Of a stretch of DNA of 64,000 nt, positions 45,628 through 53,802 are shown piece by piece (within the stretch, counting starts at the first letter, position 1; the number at the start of each line of letters is the position of its first letter). The position numbers and the translations under genes are program-made. Origin of the DNA: Microbacterium sp. 10M-3C3 (GTDB taxonomy: Bacteria > Actinomycetota > Actinomycetes > Actinomycetales > Microbacteriaceae); contig NZ_CP034245.1 of assembly GCF_003931875.1 (NCBI RefSeq), forward strand, positions 992,001 through 1,056,000. The letters are read 5' to 3'. The notes beneath the pieces were generated by a model. That model was not told the DNA's origin. It searched no databases and saw only the letters and a program-made list of their open reading frames with translations.

Positions 45628-46274
45628 GCGTGCGTCGGCCGTCGCCCACGCGCACCGTCCAGGTGCAGGCGCCCGTCATCGATCATGCGACCGATCCCGT
45701 GCACGGCCCCGCACTCGCCGACGCGCCCGAGCCGCTCGCGCGCGACTGGCTGCCGGCGGAGGGGGAGGAGCGCATGCTCATGACCCTCGCCACCGTCGGG
45801 CGCGACGGCTTCCCGAGCACACGCACCGTGATGCTGTCGGACTTCGACGGCGGCCGGTTCCACTTCCATACCGACACGCGCAGTCGCAAGGTCGCCGACC
45901 TGCGGGCCGACCCGCGCGTCGCGCTGACGCTCCTGTGGCCGGCGTTCACCCGGCAGCTCGTCGTGCAGGGCACGGCGCTGCCGGTGACTCCCGACGAGGC
46001 GGCCGACGCCTATGCGCGCCGCTCGGCGTACCTCCGCCAGCTCGCGTGGGTGAACGACACCACGATGGCGCGGCGGCCGCTGCGCGCGAGGGAGGAGCGG
46101 TGGACCCAGTTCGCGGTGGAGCATCCGGAGCCCGAGCCGCCCGACACGTGGGTGGGGTATGCGGTCCGCCCGCACCGCTACGTCTTCTGGGTGTCGCATC
46201 CGGCCGCGCCCAGCCGCCGGCTCGAGTTCGTGCGCGCGCCCGGCGGGTGGCGCCGCAGCGTCCTGCCGGGCTGA
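45624..46274 (+). CDS. Pyridoxamine 5'-phosphate oxidase-like protein
   Basis: A 216-residue FMN protein of the PNPOx fold: MLMTLATVGRDGFPSTRTVM, FHFHTDTRSRKVADLRADPR, and a C-terminal RRLEFVRAPGGWRRSVLPG as in the PNPOx dimer region. It could make pyridoxal 5'-phosphate or reduce another cofactor or substrate of the operon. The ATGA overlap with the creatininase shows cotranscription. It converges on the hpa genes with only two bases between stops. Confidence 0.85.
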   Translation: MSVRRPSPTRTVQVQAPVIDHATDPVHGPALADAPEPLARDWLPAEGEERMLMTLATVGRDGFPSTRTVMLSDFDGGRFHFHTDTRSRKVADLRADPRVALTLLWPAFTRQLVVQGTALPVTPDEAADAYARRSAYLRQLAWVNDTTMARRPLRAREERWTQFAVEHPEPEPPDTWVGYAVRPHRYVFWVSHPAAPSRRLEFVRAPGGWRRSVLPG

Positions 46275-46276
46275 CG

Positions 46277-47053
46277 TCAGGCGGGGGACCAGCGGGCGGC
46301 GAGCACTTCGGAGCCGCGCGCGAGGAGGGTCACATCGGCGCCGACGAGCACGAACGACGCCCCCGCGTCGAGGTAGGCCTGCGCCGCGTCGGGGTCGAAC
46401 GCGTTGACGCCGACCGGCGTGCCCGCGGCCCGCACGGCGTCGAACGCCCGCCGGACGGCCGCGACGACGTCCGGGTGCGTCTGCTGCCCGAGCAGGCCCA
46501 TCGAGGCGGCGAGGTCGCTCGGGCCGACGAAGACGCCGTCGACGCCGTCGACCGCGGCGATCTCGCCGGCCGCCTCGACCGCGGCGGCGGTCTCGACCTG
46601 CACGAAGAGCGACACATGCTCGTCGGCGGTGGCGAGGTAGTCGTCGACGCGGTTCCATCGGCCCGAGCGCGCGAGCGCCGAGCCGACGCCGCGCACGCCG
46701 CGCGGCGGGTAGCGCACCGCCGCGACGAGCTCCCGCGCCTGCGCGGCCGAGTCGACCATCGGCACGAGCACGTTCTGCGCGCCGACGTCGAGCACCTGTT
46801 TGAGCGTCACGGTGTCGCCGATCGGCACGCGCACCATGGGCGTCGCGGAGGTGCCCGCCACCGCCTGCAGCTGGGCGAGCACCGACTCGAGGCCGTTCGG
46901 CGAGTGCTCCATGTCGATGAGCACCCAGTCGGTGCCGGAGCCGGCCACGATCTCCGCGACGAGGGGGCTGCCCGAGCACACCCACAGGCCCGCGAGCGGG
47001 CGGGATGCGGCGGCGAGGCGCTCGCGGAAGGTGGGGGTCAGACGAAGCGGCAT
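46277..47053 (-). CDS. hpaI: HpcH/HpaI aldolase (4-hydroxy-2-oxoheptane-1,7-dioate aldolase)
   Basis: A 258-residue class II aldolase. The family pattern is GTDWVLIDMEHSPNGLESVL, LVPMVDSAAQAREL, VSLFVQVETAAAVE (metal Glu) and VFVGPSDLAASMG (metal Asp region). In the homoprotocatechuate pathway it yields pyruvate and succinic semialdehyde. It is the last gene of the operon and overlaps the hydratase gene by 16 bases. ATG 47053 gives the standard family length. Confidence 0.92.
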   Translation of the reverse strand: MPLRLTPTFRERLAAASRPLAGLWVCSGSPLVAEIVAGSGTDWVLIDMEHSPNGLESVLAQLQAVAGTSATPMVRVPIGDTVTLKQVLDVGAQNVLVPMVDSAAQARELVAAVRYPPRGVRGVGSALARSGRWNRVDDYLATADEHVSLFVQVETAAAVEAAGEIAAVDGVDGVFVGPSDLAASMGLLGQQTHPDVVAAVRRAFDAVRAAGTPVGVNAFDPDAAQAYLDAGASFVLVGADVTLLARGSEVLAARWSPA

Positions 47054-47823
47054 GTGATCACTCCCATGGGTCCGTAGTCGCAGCGCACCTCGTCGCCGGC
47101 GTGCACCCACATCGGTCGGGTGAACGACCCGGCGAGGATGATCTCCCCCGCCTCCAGGCGCGCGCCGTGCTGGGCGACCTTGTTCGCCAACCATGCCACG
47201 CCGGTCGCCGGATGCCCGAGCACCCCCGCCGCGACGCCGGTCTCCTCGATCTCGCCGTTGCGGGAGAGCACGCCCGGCACCCAGCGCAGGTCGATCTCGT
47301 CGGGGCGCTTGTGCACGTCGCCGAGGATCATCGCGCCGTAGGCGGCGTTGTCGCTGATCGTGTCGACGATCGTGCGGCCCTCCAGCTCGATGTGCGAGTT
47401 GAGCACCTCGAGCGCCGGCACGGCGTAGTCGATCGCGGCGAGGGCGTCCTCGAGCGTGCAGCCGGGGCCGGTGAGGGGCTCCTTCAGCACGAAGGCGAGC
47501 TCGACCTCGATGCGCACGTTCGAGAACTGCGACGCGTCGATGTCGTCGCCCGAGCGGTACACGGTGTCATCGAACATGACGCCGTAGTCGGGCTCGGTGA
47601 TGCCGGTGGCCTGCTGCATCGCCTTGGACGTGAGCCCGATCTTCCGCCCGACGAGCCGGCGCCCCGCGGCGATGCTCTTGTCGCGCCAGACGCCCTGGAT
47701 CGCGTACGAGTCCTCGACCGTCGCATCCGGGTGGCGTGCGGTGATGCGCGGGATGATCCCCTTCGTGCGATCGGCCTCGGCGAGCTCGTCGGCGATCCCG
47801 GCGATGACCTCGGGTGGCAGCAT
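47038..47823 (-). CDS. hpaH: 2-oxo-hept-4-ene-1,7-dioate hydratase
   Basis: A 261-residue member of the MhpD/HpaH hydratase family (FAH-like fold). Typical blocks are VGRKIGLTSKAMQQATGI, DYGVMFDD, RIEVELAFVLKEPL and HPATGVAWLANKVAQHGA. It adds water to the oxo-heptene-dioate before aldol cleavage by HpaI. It has a reasonable GAGGAACGG ribosome site and lies 9 bp after the dioxygenase stop. Confidence 0.93.
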   Translation of the reverse strand: MLPPEVIAGIADELAEADRTKGIIPRITARHPDATVEDSYAIQGVWRDKSIAAGRRLVGRKIGLTSKAMQQATGITEPDYGVMFDDTVYRSGDDIDASQFSNVRIEVELAFVLKEPLTGPGCTLEDALAAIDYAVPALEVLNSHIELEGRTIVDTISDNAAYGAMILGDVHKRPDEIDLRWVPGVLSRNGEIEETGVAAGVLGHPATGVAWLANKVAQHGARLEAGEIILAGSFTRPMWVHAGDEVRCDYGPMGVITCRFV

Positions 47824-47832
47824 CCGTTCCTC

Positions 47833-48996
47833 CTAGAGCTGGTGGCCGAGCTTGTACTCGCCCTGCTTGTACTCGGGCATCGGGGCCTCGTCGTCCGGGC
47901 GCGTGTACGAGAACCCGTCGGCGCCGATCGTGACGGCCATCTCCGAGTCGTCGGTGCGCGCGCGGACGGGTTGCGGCTGCCCGTCGAGGTCGAGCACGAG
48001 CGAGCCCTCGGTGTACCACGACGGCACGACAGGGTTGCCCCACCAGTCCCGGCGCTGGTTGTCGTGCACGTCCCACGTGATGACGGGGTTGTCGGGATCG
48101 CCGGTGTAGTAGTCCTGCGTGTACACCTCGACGCGGTGCCCGTCGGGGTCGCGCAGGTAGAGGTAGAAGGCGTTGCTGACGCCGTGGCGACCGGGACCGC
48201 GCTCGATCGCATCCGACCGGCGGAGCGCGCCGAGCTTGTCGCAGATGGCGAGGATGTTGTGCTTCTCGTGCGTCGCGAAGCACACGTGGTGCATGCGGGG
48301 GCCGTCGCCGCCGGTCATCGCGGTGTCGTGGACGGTGGGTTTGCGCCGCATCCACGCGGCGTAGACGGTGCCCTCCTCGTCCTGGATGTCCTCGGTGACG
48401 CGGAAGCCGAGCGACTGCATGAAGTTCACCGCGCGCGGCACGTCGGGCGTGATCTGGTTGAAGTGGTCCAGACGCACGAGCTCGCCGGGGCTGTGGAGGT
48501 CGTAGCGCCACGAGAGCCGCTCCTGGTGCGCGGTGGCGTGGAAGAACTCGATCGGGAAGCCGAGCGGATCGACGACGCGCACCGCGTCGCCGACGCCCTT
48601 CACGAAGCCGTCGGGGTTGCGGCGGACATCGCAGCCGAGCTCGGTGTAGAACGCGACCGCCGTGTCGAGATCGTCCGCCGAGCGCACGCGGTAGGAGAAC
48701 GCGGCGACCGCGGCGACCGGGCCCTTCCGCAGGACGAGGTTGTGGTGGATGAACTCCTCGGTCGAGCGGAGGTAGATCGCCTCGTCGTCCTCCTCGGTGA
48801 CGTGCAGCCCCAGGATGTCGACGTAGAACTGCCGCGACGCGACGAGGTCGGTGACGACGAGCTCCATGTAGGCGCAGCGCAGGATATCGGGCGCGGGGAC
48901 GGACGGCGTGGGGATCGGGTCGCCGGTGCGGATCGGCGACTCCTGCGACACGAAGAAGCCGGAGGAGGTGCGGGTCATCTCACTGCGAGCGGTCAT
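47833..48996 (-). CDS. hpaD: Homoprotocatechuate 2,3-dioxygenase (type I extradiol)
   Basis: A 387-residue ring-cleaving enzyme acting on 3,4-dihydroxyphenylacetate. The three iron or manganese ligands are visible: His178 in VRLDHFNQ, His237 in RMHHVCFA and Glu290 in HRVEVYTQD. These are offset by exactly 23 residues from the known His155, His214 and Glu267 of the Brevibacterium fuscum enzyme, so the fold and spacing are kept and only the N-terminus is longer. The next in-frame starts are Met7 and Met44, so an earlier start may be over-called. It sits three bases after hpaE. Confidence 0.95.
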   Translation of the reverse strand: MTARSEMTRTSSGFFVSQESPIRTGDPIPTPSVPAPDILRCAYMELVVTDLVASRQFYVDILGLHVTEEDDEAIYLRSTEEFIHHNLVLRKGPVAAVAAFSYRVRSADDLDTAVAFYTELGCDVRRNPDGFVKGVGDAVRVVDPLGFPIEFFHATAHQERLSWRYDLHSPGELVRLDHFNQITPDVPRAVNFMQSLGFRVTEDIQDEEGTVYAAWMRRKPTVHDTAMTGGDGPRMHHVCFATHEKHNILAICDKLGALRRSDAIERGPGRHGVSNAFYLYLRDPDGHRVEVYTQDYYTGDPDNPVITWDVHDNQRRDWWGNPVVPSWYTEGSLVLDLDGQPQPVRARTDDSEMAVTIGADGFSYTRPDDEAPMPEYKQGEYKLGHQL

Positions 48997-48999
48997 GCG

Positions 49000-50517
49000 T
49001 CAGGCCTCCTTGCCGAACGTGGGGTTGTGGACCTTGCCGAGCGTGATGTGCACGGCCTGCTGGTCGGTGTAGAAGTCGATCGAGCGGTACCCGCCCTCGT
49101 GGCCGAGGCCCGACGCCTTCACCCCGCCGAAGGGCGTGCGGAGGTCCCGCACGTTATTGGAGTTCAGCCACACCATGCCCGCCTCGACGGCCTGGGCGAA
49201 GTTGTGTGCGCGCGTGAGGTCGTTCGTCCACACGTACGCCGCGAGGCCGTACTTCGTGTCGTTGGCGAGGGTGAGCGCCTCGTCCTCGGTGTCGAACGGC
49301 GTGATCGCGACCACCGGGCCGAAGATCTCCTCCTGGAAGATCCGCGCGTCGGGGGCGACGTCGGCGAAGACGGTGGGCGCGACGTAGTTGCCGGTCGGGA
49401 AGCCGTCGGGGCGGCCGCCGCCGGCGACCAGACGCCCCTCGGACTTGCCGATCTCGATGTACGACATCACCTTGTCGTAGTGCTCGGGGTGCACGAGGGC
49501 GCCGACCTCGGTCGCCGGGTCCTGCGGGTCGCCGACGACGACGCGCTTGGCCTGCGCCGCATAGCGCTCGACGAACTCGTCGTACACGGAGCGCTCGACG
49601 AGGATGCGGCTGCCCGCCGTGCAGCGCTCGCCGTTGAGGGAGAAGACGCCGAAGATCGTCGCGTCGATCGCCGCGTCGAGATCGGCGTCGGCGAACACGA
49701 TCGCGGGCGACTTGCCGCCCAGCTCCATCGACAGGCCCTTCAGGTGCGGCGCGGCGTTGGCGAAGATGATCTGCCCGGTGCGGCTCTCGCCCGTGAACGA
49801 GATGAGCGGCACGTCGGGATGCTTCACGAGCGCGTCGCCCGCCTCCTCGCCGAGTCCGTTCACGAGGTTGAACACGCCTTGCGGCAGTCCCGCCTCCTCG
49901 AAGATGCCCGCCCACAGCGATGCCGACAGCGGCGTGAACTCGGCGGGCTTGAGCACGACGGTGTTGCCGGTCGCGAGGGCCGGGCCCAGCTTCCACGACT
50001 CGAGCATGAACGGCGTGTTCCACGGCGTGATGAGGCCCGCGACGCCGATCGGCTTGCGGTTGACGTAGTTGATCTGGCGTCCGGGCACCTTGAAGGTGTC
50101 GTCAGACTGCGCCACGATCAGGTCGGCGAAGAAGCGGAAGTTCTCCGCGGCGCGCCGCGCCTGTCCGAGCGCCTGGGTGATGGGCAAGCCCGAGTCGAAG
50201 CTCTCCAGCTCGGCCAGGCGCGCGTCGCGGGACTCGACGATGTCCGCGATGCGGTGCAGGATCCGGGAGCGCTCGCGCGGCAGCATCCGCGGCCACGGCC
50301 CGTCGGTGAACGCCCGGCGCGCGGCGGCGACGGCTCGGTCGATGTCGGCCGCGGTGCCGGCGGCGGCCTGCAGGTACGTCTCGTTCGTGACGGGATCGAG
50401 CACGTCGAACGTGCCGCCGTCGACCGAATCGACGAACGCGCCGTCGATGTAGTGCTGGATGCGCGTGGGCAGATCGGCCGGCACGTGCCGGGCCGACGTC
50501 GTCGCTGTCGTGCTCAT
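49000..50517 (-). CDS. hpaE: 5-carboxymethyl-2-hydroxymuconate semialdehyde dehydrogenase
   Basis: A 505-residue NAD-dependent aldehyde dehydrogenase. Catalytic Cys is in LNGERCTAGSRI, Glu in MELGGKSPAIV, the cofactor stretch is PWNTPFMLESWK, and the C-terminal NNVRDLRTPFGGVKASG is typical of the HpaE/HpcC group. It oxidises the ring-cleavage semialdehyde. GGAG lies close before ATG 50517. It follows the GntR gene and precedes the dioxygenase in the same operon. Confidence 0.94.
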   Translation of the reverse strand: MSTTATTSARHVPADLPTRIQHYIDGAFVDSVDGGTFDVLDPVTNETYLQAAAGTAADIDRAVAAARRAFTDGPWPRMLPRERSRILHRIADIVESRDARLAELESFDSGLPITQALGQARRAAENFRFFADLIVAQSDDTFKVPGRQINYVNRKPIGVAGLITPWNTPFMLESWKLGPALATGNTVVLKPAEFTPLSASLWAGIFEEAGLPQGVFNLVNGLGEEAGDALVKHPDVPLISFTGESRTGQIIFANAAPHLKGLSMELGGKSPAIVFADADLDAAIDATIFGVFSLNGERCTAGSRILVERSVYDEFVERYAAQAKRVVVGDPQDPATEVGALVHPEHYDKVMSYIEIGKSEGRLVAGGGRPDGFPTGNYVAPTVFADVAPDARIFQEEIFGPVVAITPFDTEDEALTLANDTKYGLAAYVWTNDLTRAHNFAQAVEAGMVWLNSNNVRDLRTPFGGVKASGLGHEGGYRSIDFYTDQQAVHITLGKVHNPTFGKEA

Positions 50518-50539
50518 GGAGTGCTCCTTCGGAAGCGGA

Positions 50540-51265
50540 TCAGAACGCGGGGAGGCCGAGCGCCTCGTCGGGGTGCTCGTGGATCATGTAGGCGTCGAGG
50601 GTGGCGGAGCGGTGCCGGCGGGAGGCCTTCTCGATCTCGCCGAGGGGCGCGCCGGTCTCGATCAGCCGCAGGATGTTCTCGTGCTCGCGGACGGACTCGG
50701 CGGCTCGGCCCGGCACGAAGCTGAAGGTCGAGTCGCGCAAGTGGCCGAGCCGCGCCCACTCGGCGCGGACGAGCTCGAGCATGCGCGGATTCGCGCACCG
50801 CTCGAAGAGGATCGCGTGAAACTCCTGGTTCAGCGCGGTGAAGGCGCGGGGGTCGAAGTGGTCGAGCGTCTCGACCATGAGGTCGTTCACGGCGCGGGCG
50901 CGACGGATGTCGTCGGCCGTGAGCGCGCGCGCCGACAGCGCGGTCGCGGCGCCCTCGAGGATGCTCAGGCTCTGCATGCTGAAGCGGTACTGCGAGTCGT
51001 CGACCATCGACACGCGCGCGCCGACATTGCGCTCGAACATGACGAGCCCCTCGGCCTCGAGCTGCCGGATCGCCTCGCGCACGGGTACGACGCTCATGTC
51101 GAGCTCGCCGGCGATCGTGCCGAGCACCAGGCGGTACCCGGGGGTGAACTCCTGGCTCGCGATGCGCTCCTTGATCCACCGGTAGGCGCGCTGCGACTTG
51201 CTCAGCGTCGTGTCGCCCGGTCCCTGAGCCTGTCGATGGGGTCCCTGAGCCTGTCGAAGGGTCAT
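50540..51265 (-). CDS. GntR-family (FadR type) regulator of the hpa operon
   Basis: A 241-residue regulator. The winged helix is about residues 25-95 (RAYRWIKERIASQEFTPG, VVPVREAIRQLEAEGLV), followed by an all-helical FCD effector domain with the metal-site pattern (NQEFHAILFERC, EHENILRLIE, RHRSATLDAYM). It probably senses a pathway intermediate. The first 18 residues come from two copies of a 21-22 bp repeat that also supplies the ATG overlapping the upstream FAH-RraA stop, so the original start may have been elsewhere or lost. Confidence 0.9.
   Translation of the reverse strand: MTLRQAQGPHRQAQGPGDTTLSKSQRAYRWIKERIASQEFTPGYRLVLGTIAGELDMSVVPVREAIRQLEAEGLVMFERNVGARVSMVDDSQYRFSMQSLSILEGAATALSARALTADDIRRARAVNDLMVETLDHFDPRAFTALNQEFHAILFERCANPRMLELVRAEWARLGHLRDSTFSFVPGRAAESVREHENILRLIETGAPLGEIEKASRRHRSATLDAYMIHEHPDEALGLPAF
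51219..51261. repeat. Two tandem copies of a CCCTGAGCCTGTCGA repeat
   Basis: Copies at about 51219-51240 and 51241-51261 share GTCCCTGAGCCTGTCGA. This word resembles the short repeat commonly scattered between genes in Microbacteriaceae. Here both copies are in frame and translated as the N-terminus of the GntR protein, giving RQAQGP twice. Confidence 0.8.
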
Positions 51266-52734
51266 CGCGCACCCCGCTCCGCCGCGTACCGCGCGCGCCA
51301 CGCGGCGTTCATCGGGAACAGGCCGTCCACCGGGTGCCCCTCCCGCACGCGGTCGGCGATCCACGCGTCCTCGTCCTCCTGGGCGAGGGCGGCGTCGACG
51401 ACCTCGTCGACGATGCCGCGCGGCACGACGATCACGCCGTCGCCGTCGCCCACGATGACATCGCCCGGCTCGACGGTCGTGCCGCCGCATCCGATCGCGA
51501 CATCGGTCTCCCACGGCACGTGCCGGCGTCCGAGGACCGCCGGGTGCGGGCCGGCCGTGAACACGGGAATGCCGACGGCCGCCACGGCGTCGGCGTCGCG
51601 GACGCCGCCGTCGGTCACGATGCCGGCCGCGCCGCGTGCGTGCGCCCGCAGCGCGAGGATGTCGCCGAGGGTGCCCGATCCGGTCTCGCCGCGCGCCTCG
51701 ATCACGATGACCTCGCCCTCGCCGACGGCGTCGAACGCGCGCTTCTGCGCGTTGAACCCGCCGCCGCGGGCGGCGAACAGGTCTTCGCGGTGGGGCACGA
51801 AGCGCAGCGTCCGGGCGGTGCCGGCGAGCCTCGCGCCCGGATGCAGCGGGCGCACGCCATCGATCGTGACGTCGTTCAGGCCCCGTTTGCGCAGCTGGGC
51901 CGAGAGGGCGGCGACGGGCACACGCTCCAGGCGCGCGCGCAAGTCGGGGGAGAGGCCCGTGCCACCGGTGCCGATGCCCGCGAGCTCGCGCGACCCGTAC
52001 GCCTCGATGCGCTGCGTGTCGTCGGCGGCCGGGAGCGATCCGAGCGCGGGATCGAACGGGACGGACCCCTGCGTCACGTGCGTGCGCAGCCGGCCGGTCG
52101 AGCGGCCGCCCGCGTCGACCTGCACCTCCACCACGTCGCCCGGCTGCACGACGGTCGAGCCGGCGGGGGTGCCGGTGAGGATCACGTCGCCCGTCTCGAG
52201 CGTGAAGTGCTGCGACAGGTCGGCGACGATCCGCGCGAGCGGGAAGAGGAGTCCGGCCGTCGTGTCGTCCTGCGCGATGTCGCCGTTGACCCACGTGCGC
52301 AGGCGGATGGCCGCGGGATCGACGTCGTCGGCGGCGATGAGCGCGGGGCCGATCGGCGTGTAGCCGTCGCCGCCCTTCGAGCGCACGTTGGAGCCCTTGT
52401 CGTTCGCGCGGAGGTCGTACAGGCCGAAATCGTTGGAGGCCGTGACGGCGGCGACGTGCGACCACGCCGCATCCGGGCTCACGCGTCGCGCCGGCTCGCC
52501 GATCACGAGAGCGATCTCGCCCTCGAAGGCGAGCAGCTCCGTGCCGGCGGGACGCTCGATGTCGGCTCCGGAGGGGGCGAGCGAGCTCGAGGGCTTGAAG
52601 AAGTACGACGGTGCCGCGGGCCGGCGGCCGCGCTGGTCGGCGCGCGAGCCGTACGACAGGTGGACGGCGACGATCTTGCCCGGGCGCGCGCCGAGGACGG
52701 CGAACCGCGGGTCGGTCGTGTCGGTCGAGGTCAT
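51262..52734 (-). CDS. Fused FAH-family and RraA-family protein of the hpa operon
   Basis: A 490-residue fusion. Residues about 1-235 are a fumarylacetoacetate-hydrolase-type domain (FEGEIALVIGEPARR, NDFGLYDLR, GDVILTGTPAGS). Residues about 265-490 are RraA-like (GAAGIVTDGGVRDADAV, the family Gly-Gly-Asp/Arg pattern). In E. coli HpaG both halves are FAH domains that decarboxylate and isomerise the ring-cleavage product. Here the second is replaced by a domain from the family of hydroxymethyl-oxoglutarate aldolase and oxaloacetate decarboxylase. I infer that it supplies the decarboxylation. GAAGGAGC precedes ATG 52734. Confidence 0.88.
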   Translation of the reverse strand: MTSTDTTDPRFAVLGARPGKIVAVHLSYGSRADQRGRRPAAPSYFFKPSSSLAPSGADIERPAGTELLAFEGEIALVIGEPARRVSPDAAWSHVAAVTASNDFGLYDLRANDKGSNVRSKGGDGYTPIGPALIAADDVDPAAIRLRTWVNGDIAQDDTTAGLLFPLARIVADLSQHFTLETGDVILTGTPAGSTVVQPGDVVEVQVDAGGRSTGRLRTHVTQGSVPFDPALGSLPAADDTQRIEAYGSRELAGIGTGGTGLSPDLRARLERVPVAALSAQLRKRGLNDVTIDGVRPLHPGARLAGTARTLRFVPHREDLFAARGGGFNAQKRAFDAVGEGEVIVIEARGETGSGTLGDILALRAHARGAAGIVTDGGVRDADAVAAVGIPVFTAGPHPAVLGRRHVPWETDVAIGCGGTTVEPGDVIVGDGDGVIVVPRGIVDEVVDAALAQEDEDAWIADRVREGHPVDGLFPMNAAWRARYAAERGAR

Positions 52735-52767
52735 CCGAGCTCCTTCGCTCTTGCGTCGTATCCGAAA

Positions 52768-52779
52768 TCATATATGATC
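52768..52779. promoter_or_regulatory. Perfect palindromic operator at the hpa promoter
   Basis: ATCATATATGAT is a 12-bp perfect palindrome, the most AT-rich spot in this region. On the minus strand TTGCCT followed by about 16 bp and TATATG form a likely promoter with the -10 inside the palindrome, so binding would repress the hpa operon. The GntR regulator in the operon is the natural candidate. The palindrome also contains the only candidate ATG of the truncated transporter. Confidence 0.7.
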
Positions 52780-53802
52780 CTGAACCGCGGAGGCAACGCA
52801 CCTCCGGATCCCGCCGGCAGCGATGCCGAGCGAGAGACGACGTCGTCACGAGGAGCACCCACGGTCGAGTGGTACGACTTCTTCCTGTACGCCTGGGCGG
52901 CCGGCCTCGTCTTCGGGCAGCTGTTCTTCGCGCCCGCCGGCCCCGGCTTCGCGCAGCTGCTGGCTTTCCTCACGGTCGGCATCAGCTTCCTCTTCCGCCC
53001 GCTCGGCGCGTTCCTCGCCGGGCACCTGGGCGACAAGCACGGCCGCCGGGTCGTGCTCATGCTGACCCTCGTCCTCATGGGCGCCGCGACGACGCTCGTG
53101 GGCCTGCTGCCCACGTTCGACGTGATCGGCGTCGCGGCGCCGATCCTGCTGATCGTGCTGCGCATCCTGCAGGGGATCTCCGCCGGCGGCGAGTGGGGCG
53201 GCGCCGTGCTCATGGCCGTCGAGCACGCCCCCAAGACCAAGCGCAGCCTCTTCGGCGCGTCGCCGCAGCTGGGCGTGCCGCTCGGGCTGCTGCTGGCCAG
53301 CGGCATGCTCGCGCTCATGGCCGTGATCGCGCCGGGCGACGCGTTCCTCGCGTGGGGCTGGCGCATCCCGTTCCTGCTGTCGTTCGTGCTGATCCTCATC
53401 GGCTACTACGTGCGCCGCCGGGTCGAGGAGAGCCCCGTCTTCGTCGAGCTCGCCGAGCGCAAGGAGCGCTCGCGCATGCCGATCGTGCAGCTGTTCCGCA
53501 CGCACCTGCTGCTCGTGATCGTGGCCGCGCTCGTCTTCGCCGGCAACAACGCCGTCGGCTACATGACGACGGGCGGCTACATCCAGCGCTACGCGACCGA
53601 CCCGGCCGGGCCTGTGGCCCTGCCGACCGCCGACGTGCTCGGCGCCGTGACGATCTCGGCCGTGTCGTGGCTCGTGTTCACCTGGCTCGCGGGATGGATC
53701 GGTGACCCGATCGGACGCCGCCGCATCCGCTCCACCGGGGCGGATGCGGCGGCTACTGCCGCGCGATCTCCTCCCAGTACGGTGCCACGACCGCGCCGCT
53801 GA
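52774..53802 (+). pseudogene. Truncated MFS metabolite:H+ symporter (MHS type)
   Basis: The frame encodes the MHS-family start (TVEWYDFFLYAWAAGLVFG), the motif A GHLGDKHGRRVVLM, LQGISAGGEWGGAVLM and GWRIPFLLSF, through about eight helices, and stops being recognisable after GWIGDPIGRRR (about 53720). A normal member continues with four more helices (430-450 residues in all). The rest runs into a hairpin and into the antisense of the next gene. The ATG lies in the operator and lacks a ribosome site. It is probably the remnant of a homoprotocatechuate or aromatic acid uptake gene. Confidence 0.8.
53717..53753. terminator. 14-bp perfect hairpin at the truncation point
   Basis: GCCGCCGCATCCGC (53717-53730) and GCGGATGCGGCGGC (53740-53753) are exact complements around a nine-base loop. 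The right arm touches the stop codon of the ThDP enzyme. It marks the exact place where similarity to MFS transporters ends. Confidence 0.7.

Noticed and set aside
51219..51261. Insertion sequence or transposon remnant at the GntR start
   Set aside because: Only two short repeat copies are present, with no transposase, terminal inverted repeats or target duplication.
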